From Sedimentisphaerales bacterium (GTDB lineage: Bacteria > Planctomycetota > Phycisphaerae > Sedimentisphaerales > SM23-30): a stretch of DNA of 64,000 nucleotides. The stretch lies in NCBI GenBank assembly GCA_028281535.1, contig JANQJS010000038.1, positions 124,001 through 188,000 on the forward strand, in the 5' to 3' direction. Positions 1 to 8,033 of the stretch are shown piece by piece. Every line of letters begins with the position of its first letter. Within the stretch, counting starts at the first letter, position 1. The notes beneath the pieces were generated by a model. That model did no database searches. It was not told the DNA's origin and was given only the letters and a program-made list of their open reading frames with translations. Position numbers and translations under genes: made by a program.

Positions 1-837
1 GTGGGTGGGAAAAATGATTTGGAAAAAGGGATCATTCGCGCTATTGGCCATGCTGATGATCGCTTTGCTGAAGATCATCTTCGCATGTTAAGAGCAATAC
101 GTTTTTCATGTCGATTTGATTTTGATATTGACGATTCAACGCTAGAGGCAATTAAAAAACATGCTCACAAAATAAGCCGAGTGAGTGTTGAAAGAATATT
201 AGTTGAATTACAAGCGATTCTAATGCACCCAAATCGTTCGATGGGGCTAAAGCTTTCGAAAGAGACAGGACTATTAAAAGCCATCTTTCCGAAAATCGAT
301 GACACCATAATGGGATTAGGGCTTGAAACCATTCAGTATTTACCTAAAGAGTGCAGTAGTGCATTATCGCTGTCTACTTTGCTGGTTGGGTGCCAGCCAG
401 ATCAAATTAAAAAGATTGCACGTGAATTAAAAACCAGTAATGACTTACGGAAACAAATGATATGGTTGAGTGAAAACCGTCTCGCACTTGTTGAAAGCTT
501 GCCACTGACAAAAGGACGTTTAAAGCAATGGCTTAATGAACCATTATTTGAATCCTTAATGAGTTTGCTTACAGCCTATTACAAGGCATGTGATATCGGT
601 CTGAAACCAATTAAGCAGCTTAAAACGCAAATTATGGATTTGGGAAATGAATCAATATGTCCAGAACGATTATTAGATGGTCGTGATCTTCTTGCGTTGG
701 GGGCCGTTGCAGGACCGATGGTAGGCCAGCTGAAAGAAGAGATATATCTTGCGCAATTAGAGAATCAAGTAAAATCAAAAGAACAAGCTGAAGCGTGGGC
801 CCGAGATTGGTTGGAAAAGAATAAACTTAAAGAATGA
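1..837 (+). CDS. cca: CCA tRNA nucleotidyltransferase / poly(A) polymerase family, C-terminal part (cut by window edge)
   Basis: The frame is open from base 1, so the gene begins upstream of the window and the nucleotidyltransferase catalytic head is missing. The visible 278 residues start in the conserved segment after the catalytic domain. The block RAIGHADDRFAEDHLRMLRA (about residues 14-33), followed by IRFSCRF, is the family signature of the linker and RNA-binding helical region. The rest is helical. Family members add or repair the 3' CCA end of tRNA, or add poly(A); sequence alone does not separate the two well, and CCA addition is the likelier role in a planctomycete. It converges with priA, leaving 12 bases between stop codons. 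The family call is firm; the exact activity is inferred. Confidence 0.85.
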   Translation: MGGKNDLEKGIIRAIGHADDRFAEDHLRMLRAIRFSCRFDFDIDDSTLEAIKKHAHKISRVSVERILVELQAILMHPNRSMGLKLSKETGLLKAIFPKIDDTIMGLGLETIQYLPKECSSALSLSTLLVGCQPDQIKKIARELKTSNDLRKQMIWLSENRLALVESLPLTKGRLKQWLNEPLFESLMSLLTAYYKACDIGLKPIKQLKTQIMDLGNESICPERLLDGRDLLALGAVAGPMVGQLKEEIYLAQLENQVKSKEQAEAWARDWLEKNKLKE

Positions 838-849
838 GATTTTCTTAAG

Positions 850-3261
850 TTACATTAAGTAAATTGGATCGACATCAACCAAGATTTGAACATTCATTCG
901 ACTGAAATATTGCCGACGAATAATTGAGAGTATCGTTTGCATCTCTGTAGCAGAATCCGCAAATAATAAGATTTGGTAGCGATGAATATTTTCCATCCGA
1001 GCAATTTGGGCTGGCATCGGACCTCTTAATTGAATCGTTAGTTCTTTACTTTCGAGAACTTGTTGGATATTTTCTGCTAGTTGCCTGCTGACATCATCTA
1101 ATTTTTGGAGTTTATGATCTTTTAGGAGAATTCTTGCCATGCGCCGATAAGGCGGCATTTGACATCGTTCTCGCCCTTTTAATTCCATATTCGCAAATGT
1201 TGTATAATCATGACGACAGGCCAATTGGATCGATGGATCATGAGGCTCAAAGCTCTGAACGATGACTTTTCCACTGTCCACGGCTCTTCCGCAACGTCCG
1301 GCCACTTGGGTGATTAATTGGAAAGTGCGTTCACTGCTACGAAAATCAGGGATCGAAAGTGACATATCTGCGTTTAACACGCCTACCAGATCTACATTGG
1401 GAAAATCAAGCCCTTTAGCAATCATTTGTGTGCCAAGTAAGATGTCGGTATGTCCTTGAGCGAAATTCTCCAGAACTTCCTGGTATTCATCTGAAGATAA
1501 AGCGTCACTATCCATTCTTTGGATTTTGGCATTAGGGAATTTTTCATGTAATTCTTCTTGAGCTTTTTGTGTGCCTGGTCCAATCAATATTAATTTTTTA
1601 CTGCAGACAGGACACTGCTTAGGAATCATACTTGCATGTAAACAATGATGGCACATTACCCAGGTAGGTTTATCGCTATTCAGCGTGTCAGAAAGATTTT
1701 TCTTGTGGCAGGTTAAGCTTACATCACAATTAGGGCAAGTGACAGAAAATTTGCATGAAGGGCAAAAGATATAAGAGCTATAGCCGCGACGATTTAACAT
1801 TAGAATAATTTGACGCTTTTGATTCAGGCATCGATCCATTTCTTTTGCAAGCGTTTGACCTATAAGGGGTTCTCCTTTAACTCTTGATAGTTCATCTCGC
1901 ATGTTGACGATATTAACTTTTGGAAGCGGTAAATCTAAAACGCGTTCTTTAAGTTCTAAAAGCTGAAAATGATCTCGCGTCAAGCTGTTGTGATAGCTTT
2001 CCAGGCTAGGGGTTGCTGACCCTAAAATAATAGATATTTTACGTAAGTGAGCTATTTTAATGGCGACATCACGAGCGTGGTATCGTGGCTTGGTGTCTTG
2101 TTTATAAGAAGGTTCGTGTTCTTCATCCACGACAATTAGACCTAAAGATTTTAGCGGAGCAAATATGGCAGAGCGTGCACCTACAACCACATTGACTTTT
2201 CCTTCAGCGATTAAAGACCATTGTTGATGCCGTTGAACGTTGCTTAAACCTGAGTGTAATACCGCTACTTTTTTAAATCGATTTACAAATCGCTGTGCCG
2301 TTTGCGAGGTTAATGCGATTTCAGGGACAAGAACAAGTGCTTGTTTATTGAGTTGGATAACTTTCTCAATCGCATGCATGTAGACTTCTGTTTTTCCACT
2401 ACCTGTTACGCCATGAAGTAGAAAAGCATTAAATTGATCGTCATCAAGTTTGGGACTGATTTGGTCAATGACTCGTTGTTGCGATGGGTTTAAAATAATG
2501 TTTATATCTGAGGATCTATTTTGCGACGATGATGGTAAGTCCACTTCAGGTAAATATTGTTTTTGGTGAATGTCTATGAGGTTTAATTTCTGCAATGTTT
2601 TTACTGGTGCCTGGCTGCATTCGGCTAATGTGAGAATTTCTGGAATGGTTATCGAAGGGCCCTGATGACTGTTTATTATATTTAGGATTTTTTGGCCTGT
2701 TTTACTGATACGAATTTTATCTAAAGAGCCTTCAAAATATAATTTAGCTGTCTCGGTGAGTGTTGCATACTTTACCGTTTTTAATCCAATTTGTTTTTTT
2801 ACTGCAGCGGGTACCATCGCAGACAGAGTTGTTCCCAAGGGGCAGCAGTAGTAATCAGAGATCCAATTGGCAAGTTCAATCATGTTCTGATCGAGAAGAG
2901 GGGCGTCATCAATGATTTGCGTAATCGGTTTGACATAGTCAATGTCGGTTTTCTTAGGTAATCCAACACAAAATCCAACCTGTAATCGATTACTTCGTCC
3001 CAAAGGAACTTTAACGCGATGGCCGATTTGTATCTGATTGATTTGTTCCTGAGAGGCAGCGTAGTCAAAGCACTGGTCGCTTCCGCTGTCAAAGGCTAGT
3101 CGAACTAAATGCGCCTCTGAAGATTTAATTAGTCCAGCTTTAGCAACACTAGCAGGGCTAGATTTTCTAGAAGATAATTTATCAAAAGCGGATTTGTCAC
3201 TTTTCTTCGAAGTGGTTTCAATTGGGCCAAATAAACCCATTTCTGGTTCTGTCTTTGACAT
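850..3261 (-). CDS. priA: Primosomal protein N' (PriA), replication restart helicase
   Basis: PriA is the 3'-5' superfamily 2 DNA helicase that reloads the replisome at stalled forks. Counted from the chosen start (803 residues), Walker A GVTGSGKTE lies at about 284-292 and the DEEH box near 377. A zinc-binding cysteine cluster (CPSC, CPNC, CHHC, CPVC) spans about 498-551, where PriA folds its two zinc sites. The N-terminal DNA-binding domain starts near residue 50 (HLVRLAF). The frame is open up to an ATG at 3357, but the extra 32 residues look unlike protein and would leave only 45 bp to the divergent gene at 3403. I therefore prefer the ATG at 3261, although no clear ribosome binding site precedes either. 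The product is somewhat longer than the usual ~730 residues because of a Ser/Lys-rich N-terminal extension. Confidence 0.93.
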   Translation of the reverse strand: MSKTEPEMGLFGPIETTSKKSDKSAFDKLSSRKSSPASVAKAGLIKSSEAHLVRLAFDSGSDQCFDYAASQEQINQIQIGHRVKVPLGRSNRLQVGFCVGLPKKTDIDYVKPITQIIDDAPLLDQNMIELANWISDYYCCPLGTTLSAMVPAAVKKQIGLKTVKYATLTETAKLYFEGSLDKIRISKTGQKILNIINSHQGPSITIPEILTLAECSQAPVKTLQKLNLIDIHQKQYLPEVDLPSSSQNRSSDINIILNPSQQRVIDQISPKLDDDQFNAFLLHGVTGSGKTEVYMHAIEKVIQLNKQALVLVPEIALTSQTAQRFVNRFKKVAVLHSGLSNVQRHQQWSLIAEGKVNVVVGARSAIFAPLKSLGLIVVDEEHEPSYKQDTKPRYHARDVAIKIAHLRKISIILGSATPSLESYHNSLTRDHFQLLELKERVLDLPLPKVNIVNMRDELSRVKGEPLIGQTLAKEMDRCLNQKRQIILMLNRRGYSSYIFCPSCKFSVTCPNCDVSLTCHKKNLSDTLNSDKPTWVMCHHCLHASMIPKQCPVCSKKLILIGPGTQKAQEELHEKFPNAKIQRMDSDALSSDEYQEVLENFAQGHTDILLGTQMIAKGLDFPNVDLVGVLNADMSLSIPDFRSSERTFQLITQVAGRCGRAVDSGKVIVQSFEPHDPSIQLACRHDYTTFANMELKGRERCQMPPYRRMARILLKDHKLQKLDDVSRQLAENIQQVLESKELTIQLRGPMPAQIARMENIHRYQILLFADSATEMQTILSIIRRQYFSRMNVQILVDVDPIYLM

Positions 3262-3402
3262 AGTTAATGTAGGTCTTTTATAATAATATTTAATCTTTGC
3301 TAGGGGCAGTGTAACAAATTTCGATTCATATTGAAAACAATATAATCGGGTTTGCATCAGGATCTGCTTGACCTTAAATCTTATTTCAGATACAGTTAGC
3401 GT

Positions 3403-4365
3403 ATGGAAAATCAGTTAATCATTAAATTAAAAATCGCCAGTATTGCCCTGGTTGGCCTGATGATGGGGTATGTGACTTACCCATTAATTAAGCCAGTCAT
3501 TGCGGATGATGTTATTTCAATTGTCATGCATGATCGATCGGTACTGATCTTCATTGTTGGGTTAATTTTGTCTGTAATTTCTGGTGGAATAGCAGGTTTT
3601 ATTAGCAAAATGCATGGCAGAAATTATGCATTACTAGCTGTGCCTCTCTTTTTAATATGTTGGGCATATCATTCAGGATCAATTGAGGGGCCTGTTCGAT
3701 TGTTAGAATCCCCAGAACAAAAGGCTGGTTTGTTTTATAAATTACTCTTTGATACGATTCTTTGGAGTTTAATGCTGGCTAGTGGCTACCTCATCGCTTG
3801 TATCATCAACAAGCATCAGCCAGAATCAGGTTTAAAGGATAATTCTGCAAAAAGCAATTCAGATAAAGGGACCAAAAACTCTAATTCCACGCTAATCAAT
3901 AATGGAATTTGCGTAGGGTTGTCAGCGATTATAGCTGTTTTTATTATCAGGTTTTTATGCCAGTCCAATGTTGGTTGGATACAAGGTTTGCAGGGGATGC
4001 CAGAGTATGAAGTCAAGACCGTACCTGCAATCGCTCAGGGCGTATCATCTGTTTTTCTCGCTTTTTTCATTAGCTCATATGTGATTAAGCAATTTGCGCT
4101 CAAATTTTTTAGGGGGATTTCAGTCGAATATTTATTGATAACGCCATTGGTTGTTGGGGTTATATTATACGCGTACGGTGCGTTTCAGGTGGTTCCTGGT
4201 GAGATTCTCAACCAGTCTCCTGGATTTGTTTTATCCTCACACGCCTTTTATTACATCCTTCCAGTACACTTAATATCGATCGGTTCAATAGCTGTTATTG
4301 CTGGTTATTATTCCTTTATTCCTGAAGAGCTGCTTGAAACAGGCGCTGTATCCTACAACAAGTAA
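3403..4365 (+). CDS. Hypothetical polytopic membrane protein
   Basis: A 320-residue protein with about eight hydrophobic segments, near residues 4-30, 46-70, 75-92, 112-136, 168-186, 209-236, 241-262 and 280-306. A polar loop rich in Asn, Ser and Lys (about 138-166) separates two groups of four. I do not recognise a family and see no catalytic motif. It is divergent from priA and no downstream gene is close, so it appears monocistronic. The hydrophobic pattern shows it is an inner-membrane protein; any function would be a guess. Confidence 0.7.
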   Translation: MENQLIIKLKIASIALVGLMMGYVTYPLIKPVIADDVISIVMHDRSVLIFIVGLILSVISGGIAGFISKMHGRNYALLAVPLFLICWAYHSGSIEGPVRLLESPEQKAGLFYKLLFDTILWSLMLASGYLIACIINKHQPESGLKDNSAKSNSDKGTKNSNSTLINNGICVGLSAIIAVFIIRFLCQSNVGWIQGLQGMPEYEVKTVPAIAQGVSSVFLAFFISSYVIKQFALKFFRGISVEYLLITPLVVGVILYAYGAFQVVPGEILNQSPGFVLSSHAFYYILPVHLISIGSIAVIAGYYSFIPEELLETGAVSYNK

Positions 4366-4406
4366 TTAAAAAATTACATTTTCATGCCTTGTGTTCAAAT
4401 ATGTTG

Positions 4407-4412
4407 TATAAT
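4407..4412 (+). promoter_or_regulatory. Possible -10 element upstream of the small Cys-rich gene
   Basis: TATAAT matches the sigma-70 -10 consensus exactly and lies 63 bp before the ATG at 4476. No good -35 hexamer sits 16-18 bp upstream, so the call rests on the -10 alone. Confidence 0.35.
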
Positions 4413-4475
4413 TAATTTATAGGACCAAGAGCGTTATTGTTGTCTATGTACCTATAATATTTAGGAAGTAGTCAA

Positions 4476-4724
4476 ATGGTTTCAAGAGAGAGAATCAAGA
4501 ACGCTGCGGTTGAGATGGCCATTGAAACAGGTTATATGCCAGAATGTGAACATATCTGGTCTGTCCAGGAACATGATAATCATCCCGCTTGTTTTGGCCA
4601 GGGCACCGAATGTGATAATCGGTTGTGTCGATGGCGAATACAGTGCAATGCCATAAATCAATATGCGACCCGGAACAATAAATCCGGGTATTTGTTATTG
4701 AATCTTGATAGTACACTCTCGTAG
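4476..4724 (+). CDS. Small cysteine-rich hypothetical protein (possible metal-binding)
   Basis: The product has 82 residues. AGGAAG lies about 8 bases before the ATG, a good ribosome binding site. The centre holds cysteines and histidines in a pattern that could bind metal: PECEHIW near residue 22, HPACFG near 36, then C-x4-C and C-x5-C within ECDNRLCRWRIQC. I cannot name a family. Hairpins form inside the 3' end of the gene (CCCGGA/TCCGGG, 4669-4688) and across its stop codon (4716-4739). This makes it possible that the last 15 residues are shaped by RNA structure, or that the whole stretch is a structured RNA. Amino-acid composition favours a real protein. Confidence 0.55.
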   Translation: MVSRERIKNAAVEMAIETGYMPECEHIWSVQEHDNHPACFGQGTECDNRLCRWRIQCNAINQYATRNNKSGYLLLNLDSTLS

Positions 4725-4739
4725 GCATATCTACGAGAG
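4716..4739 (+). other. Perfect 9-bp hairpin spanning the stop codon of the small Cys-rich gene
   Basis: CTCTCGTAG (4716-4724) pairs perfectly with CTACGAGAG (4731-4739) across the loop GCATAT. The TAG stop of the preceding gene is the last three bases of the 5' arm. No T-run follows, so it is not a standard intrinsic terminator. It may stabilise the mRNA end or be the first element of the structured region that follows. Confidence 0.6.
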
Positions 4740-4740
4740 G

Positions 4741-4937
4741 TTGTCATTTAAAATTTAACGAATCCTTCGTTGGTCGTACTGTGGCAACGGCAAGAATTTT
4801 ACGGTGCCAGGTGTGCCGTTTTTGTCATCAATAAAATGGCAATGACAAGTCTTGATCCATTTGCGATCCTACGGCAAACGCTTAAAGGCTCTGCAAATCG
4901 ACAGCTAACCTGTGCGGTTCAGAGCCTTTATTTCTTT
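4741..4937 (+). ncRNA. Candidate structured non-coding RNA or 5' leader
   Basis: This non-coding stretch between the small Cys-rich gene and the lipoprotein gene is dense in complementary pairs. TTGTCATT (4741-4748) pairs with AATGACAA (4841-4848) and encloses a 108-base domain. Inside it are AACGAA-TCC-TTCGTT (4757-4771) and AACGGCA/TGCCGTT (4786-4792 with 4814-4820), with TGGCA/TGCCA as a competing pair. A 10-bp hairpin with an inner stem follows (4884-4929) and ends in a T-rich tract. It could be a free small RNA, the 3' end of the upstream transcript, or a leader of the gene at 5179. I recognise no known family: there are no SRP, tmRNA, RNase P or riboswitch signature bases. Confidence 0.35.
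4884..4937 (+). terminator. Intrinsic terminator
   Basis: AAAGGCTCTG (4884-4893) and CAGAGCCTTT (4920-4929) form a perfect 10-bp stem. An inner ACAG/CTGT pair sits in the loop, and the T-rich TTTATTTCTTT overlaps and follows the 3' arm. It would end the transcript carrying the small Cys-rich gene and the structured region. Confidence 0.6.
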
Positions 4938-5031
4938 CATAAACTCTTATTTTATATTCATTTGTCTAAAAAAATGATATTGACTTAATCGCAATTTCAG
5001 TCTATAATTTAGTTCGTAATTTCAGCTGAGA

Positions 5032-5053
5032 AGAGTACCCTGCTATGTACTCT
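5032..5053. repeat. Inverted repeat in the leader of the lipoprotein gene
   Basis: AGAGTAC (5032-5038) and GTACTCT (5047-5053) are perfect inverted copies around a 8-base loop, 126 bp upstream of the ATG at 5179. It could be a protein-binding site or an mRNA hairpin. The rest of 4938-5178 shows nothing else I can support. Confidence 0.35.
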
Positions 5054-5178
5054 AAGTGACTGGTGTTAATGTGCTTATATGTGCCGTGCTGCTGGGCTGG
5101 AATGATTTCATTGGTTATAATTAAAGTGAATAGGGGGCTATGTTTGCTGAATGTCAACTTTATGTGGAAAGGTGATCC

Positions 5179-6930
5179 ATGGATTTGTATGTGATTCATC
5201 CAAAAAAGAGAATATTAACAGGCTTTTCGTTATTAATTTTAATTCTGTTATCAATCAATTTGTCAGGTTGCGGTGATACTGCTGGAGCAGATTCCGGTAA
5301 GAAATCCACCGCATTGTTGGACCAGGCACAGAGGCAGATTTTAGCCTCACGACAGGAAATTAATCTTAAAGATTCTGAAATTAGTCAAGCCGGTTCCAGC
5401 CGAAATAGTAAATCGCTTGGTGCGAGATTTGCAACTCGAATTGAAGGCGATGCCGGGTTGACTGAATTTGATCAAAACTTTGAGAGTTTGGTTACTGAAA
5501 TGAGTCAGGTTAGCCCTCAGGATGATCAAGCAAATAACGCAATTACGTATCAATTGGTTGCTTTAACGAATGAATTTTTGGGTAGTCATGGCCAATTTGT
5601 CATGTCGACTAAGGAAGATAGACAGCAAACAGAAAAAACACTAAATCAAGCTGTGAGTGCAGCTAAAGCAAGTGGTAGCAAAAAAGGGATTGCGAATGCC
5701 TATTTAATGCTTGGGATTAATTTTCTTAAAAATGCTCGTGAATCACGTGAAGAATTATTTAGTTATGCTTTTGCAATTAAAGCTCGACAATTAGATTTGA
5801 GCAACACCATCTTTTCACTAAAGAAACAAAGGGCTTACTATTCCAGTTTAGATTATTACTTTCCATCTGATAAAATGATATCGCAGTTAAAAAATCGAAT
5901 CGATGGTCAGCCTGAACAGGCAAGTGGGCCGGCAAATTACGAAGAACAGTTGCAGGAAACGATAGGCATTATTGCTGGACTGGAAGAAAAGCTAGAAGGG
6001 CTTGAAGAAAAGCTTAAAAATGACATGGGGATGGCAAAACAGCTTGATCGGGAATATTTCAGTATTATTGAACAGGCTGAGCAAACAAAGGGTGATCAGT
6101 ATTATGATCTCAATTATGAAGCATTGAAAATTAGAAACTCTCAAGATCAGGATGACATTATTAAGTATGCCACCAGCATTGAGAAGCTTGAAAATGAAAT
6201 TAATGTTTTGAGTACGCAATTGAACTACCAGATAAAACGTCGTGATCAGTTACAAAAAGAGATCGATGATATTAACAGAGGTGTTGAGGAAATCAAAAAA
6301 TCCGAATTGCATGGGATTATGCAAGACGCTATTGATGTTAGTGGGAAAAAGAAAGATGATTTGATTAGAATGGTTCAGGCTGGTTTAGATGAATTAGCTG
6401 AAATGGAAAAAACCTACGCTGCTATCCGTGTAGAATCAATTGAGTCTTATCGCAAATCTCAAAACGCTTTTTCGCAGGCTGCCTCTGCTGATCGATTAGA
6501 TCGTCATATGTCGAATTATGTAAGCCATATGGGTAATCTCATCAATAACGAATTAGTTGCCGGGGCTGAGCAGTTGCTAGATGATGAATCGGATATTGAT
6601 GAAGATGAATTTGATCCAGCTGAAGAGCTAGAAATGTTTGGCGAGGAAGAAGAAGAGGGGGACGAGCTCGAAGGCGAGGAAGAATTGGGGGAAGACGATG
6701 AAGATGTTGGCGAGGATGATTTTGAAGGTAGTTTTATAGGTCAGGTGTTGCAAGATAAATTGGGTGTTTGGGCAATTGATATTATGCATTATACGAGTAA
6801 TATTCGTTTCTTGTCGTATATTAATGATATTGCTGAACTTCAAGATGTTGCCGCAGAGATGCTTGTAAATTATGAAGGTCAAATTGGACAGGCAAGCAAT
6901 AGTGTCGCAGAAATACAGCAGTTAAACTAG
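5179..6930 (+). CDS. Coiled-coil lipoprotein with an acidic tract, function unknown
   Basis: The 583-residue protein starts with a lipoprotein signal. A hydrophobic core at about 12-27 is followed by the lipobox LSGC with Cys31, so it is probably anchored to a membrane on the outer face. AGGTGAT just before the ATG supports the start. Residues about 250-300 and 330-390 are heptad-like, charged coiled coils. Residues about 470-515 form an extremely acidic run of Asp and Glu. A helical C-terminal part follows. No enzyme motif is visible. It precedes miaA by 53 bp on the same strand but has no obvious link to it. A structural or scaffold role at the envelope is plausible but unproven. Confidence 0.7.
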   Translation: MDLYVIHPKKRILTGFSLLILILLSINLSGCGDTAGADSGKKSTALLDQAQRQILASRQEINLKDSEISQAGSSRNSKSLGARFATRIEGDAGLTEFDQNFESLVTEMSQVSPQDDQANNAITYQLVALTNEFLGSHGQFVMSTKEDRQQTEKTLNQAVSAAKASGSKKGIANAYLMLGINFLKNARESREELFSYAFAIKARQLDLSNTIFSLKKQRAYYSSLDYYFPSDKMISQLKNRIDGQPEQASGPANYEEQLQETIGIIAGLEEKLEGLEEKLKNDMGMAKQLDREYFSIIEQAEQTKGDQYYDLNYEALKIRNSQDQDDIIKYATSIEKLENEINVLSTQLNYQIKRRDQLQKEIDDINRGVEEIKKSELHGIMQDAIDVSGKKKDDLIRMVQAGLDELAEMEKTYAAIRVESIESYRKSQNAFSQAASADRLDRHMSNYVSHMGNLINNELVAGAEQLLDDESDIDEDEFDPAEELEMFGEEEEEGDELEGEEELGEDDEDVGEDDFEGSFIGQVLQDKLGVWAIDIMHYTSNIRFLSYINDIAELQDVAAEMLVNYEGQIGQASNSVAEIQQLN

Positions 6931-6983
6931 TCTGAATGTCATTTCTTGAAATTTATCTGAATATATAAAAGGGCTGTTGTGAA

Positions 6984-7922
6984 ATGAAGTCATCAGCTGT
7001 CCCAATGATCTTGATTATGGGCTGTACGGCTAGCGGTAAAAGTAAGTTGGCCTTTGAAATGGCTAAGCGACTAAATGGGGAAATTCTCAGTATTGATTCC
7101 ATGAAAGTCTATCGTAGTATGGATATCGGTACAGCTAAGCCGGGAAAATTGGCAAGATCAGAAGTAAGGCACCATTTGGTTGATGTAGTGGATGCTAGTG
7201 AGAAATTCAGTCTTGGGACTTATTTTGATTTAGCGACTGAAGCAATTAGCAGTATTTCAAGCAATAATAGACCGATAATCGCCGCAGGAGGAACAGGGAT
7301 GTATATCAAGGCCTTGATTGAAGGAATATTTGATGGGCCGCCAGCTGATCCAGCGGTAAGAGATGAAATTCAAAGTGATATTACAAATAATGGGAGTCAT
7401 GTTGTACATGCTGAGCTTGTGAAAGTTGATCCTGTGTCTGGGGAAAAAATACATCCTAATGATGCGAAAAGAATCATCCGGGCAATGGAAGTCTATCGAT
7501 TGACTGGTAAGCCGATATCGGAATATCAGACTCAGTTTGGCAGTGGCGAAAAAATATATCCGTGGATCTTGATTGAATTGGCAAGAGACAAAGAAGATGG
7601 AAATCATCGAATTAATATGCGTGTCAAGAAAATGGTTCAGGATGGGCTGGTTGATGAAGTGAAATCTTTGTTAGATTCGAGCATTAGTGATCAGGCAGCC
7701 CAGGCTGTTGGTTACGCAGAAATAATTAGTTATCTGCGTGGGGATATCAAATTGGATGAAGCCATTGAGAAAATTAAAATTAACACTAGAAGGCTGGCTA
7801 AAAGTCAACGGACATGGTTTAGGAGTTTTCTACAGGCCAAGCGGGTTGAATGCCGTCCAGATGATACTGTTGAGTTCGTGGCAGATAAGCTTGAATCGTA
7901 TCTTGAGACAGCGTTGGATTAA
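6984..7922 (+). CDS. miaA: tRNA dimethylallyltransferase (MiaA)
   Basis: MiaA transfers the dimethylallyl group from DMAPP to N6 of A37 in tRNAs that read codons beginning with U. The 312 residues match the usual family length. The P-loop GCTASGKSK lies at about 12-20. It is followed by the substrate segment SIDSMKVYRSMDIGTAKP (about 38-55), where the conserved Asp and Thr act, and by AAGGTGMYIKAL near 93-104. The C-terminal TRRLAKSQRTWFR stretch is the usual tRNA-binding end. It lies upstream of a set of genes that also includes RNA-modification enzymes, but a promoter at 7929-7958 probably separates it from asnB. Confidence 0.96.
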   Translation: MKSSAVPMILIMGCTASGKSKLAFEMAKRLNGEILSIDSMKVYRSMDIGTAKPGKLARSEVRHHLVDVVDASEKFSLGTYFDLATEAISSISSNNRPIIAAGGTGMYIKALIEGIFDGPPADPAVRDEIQSDITNNGSHVVHAELVKVDPVSGEKIHPNDAKRIIRAMEVYRLTGKPISEYQTQFGSGEKIYPWILIELARDKEDGNHRINMRVKKMVQDGLVDEVKSLLDSSISDQAAQAVGYAEIISYLRGDIKLDEAIEKIKINTRRLAKSQRTWFRSFLQAKRVECRPDDTVEFVADKLESYLETALD

Positions 7923-7928
7923 TAAGTG

Positions 7929-7958
7929 TTGATTTAAGGCTAAGTAGCGATTTATAAT
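7929..7958 (+). promoter_or_regulatory. Sigma-70-like promoter for the asnB operon
   Basis: TTGATT (7929-7934) and TATAAT (7953-7958) are separated by 18 bp, immediately after the miaA stop codon. The predicted transcript start is near 7965, giving a leader of about 70 bases before asnB. Confidence 0.5.
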
Positions 7959-7995
7959 AGAATTAGTTAATTTTTAGCTACAATCGTGAATGAAA

Positions 7996-8023
7996 CATAA
8001 TATATATTATGGGACCTTAAGGT
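7996..8023. promoter_or_regulatory. Two adjacent palindromes in the asnB leader
   Basis: CATAATATATATTATG (7996-8011) is a perfect 16-bp palindrome, followed two bases later by the perfect 10-bp palindrome ACCTTAAGGT (8014-8023). They lie between the predicted promoter and the ATG at 8034, where an operator or an RNA hairpin could control expression. The first is AT-only apart from its ends, so chance is possible. Confidence 0.35.
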
Positions 8024-8033
8024 TAGGTAGAAT

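Noticed and set aside
4741-4937. Known RNA classes (SRP, tmRNA, RNase P, 6S) for the structured stretch.
   Set aside because: None of the invariant bases of the first three classes is present, and there is no clear 6S-type central bubble; left as an unassigned candidate.
4770-4988. A 72-codon frame across the structured region after the small Cys-rich gene.
   Set aside because: It reads through the hairpins and the terminator and has no ribosome binding site; the RNA structure explains the stretch better.
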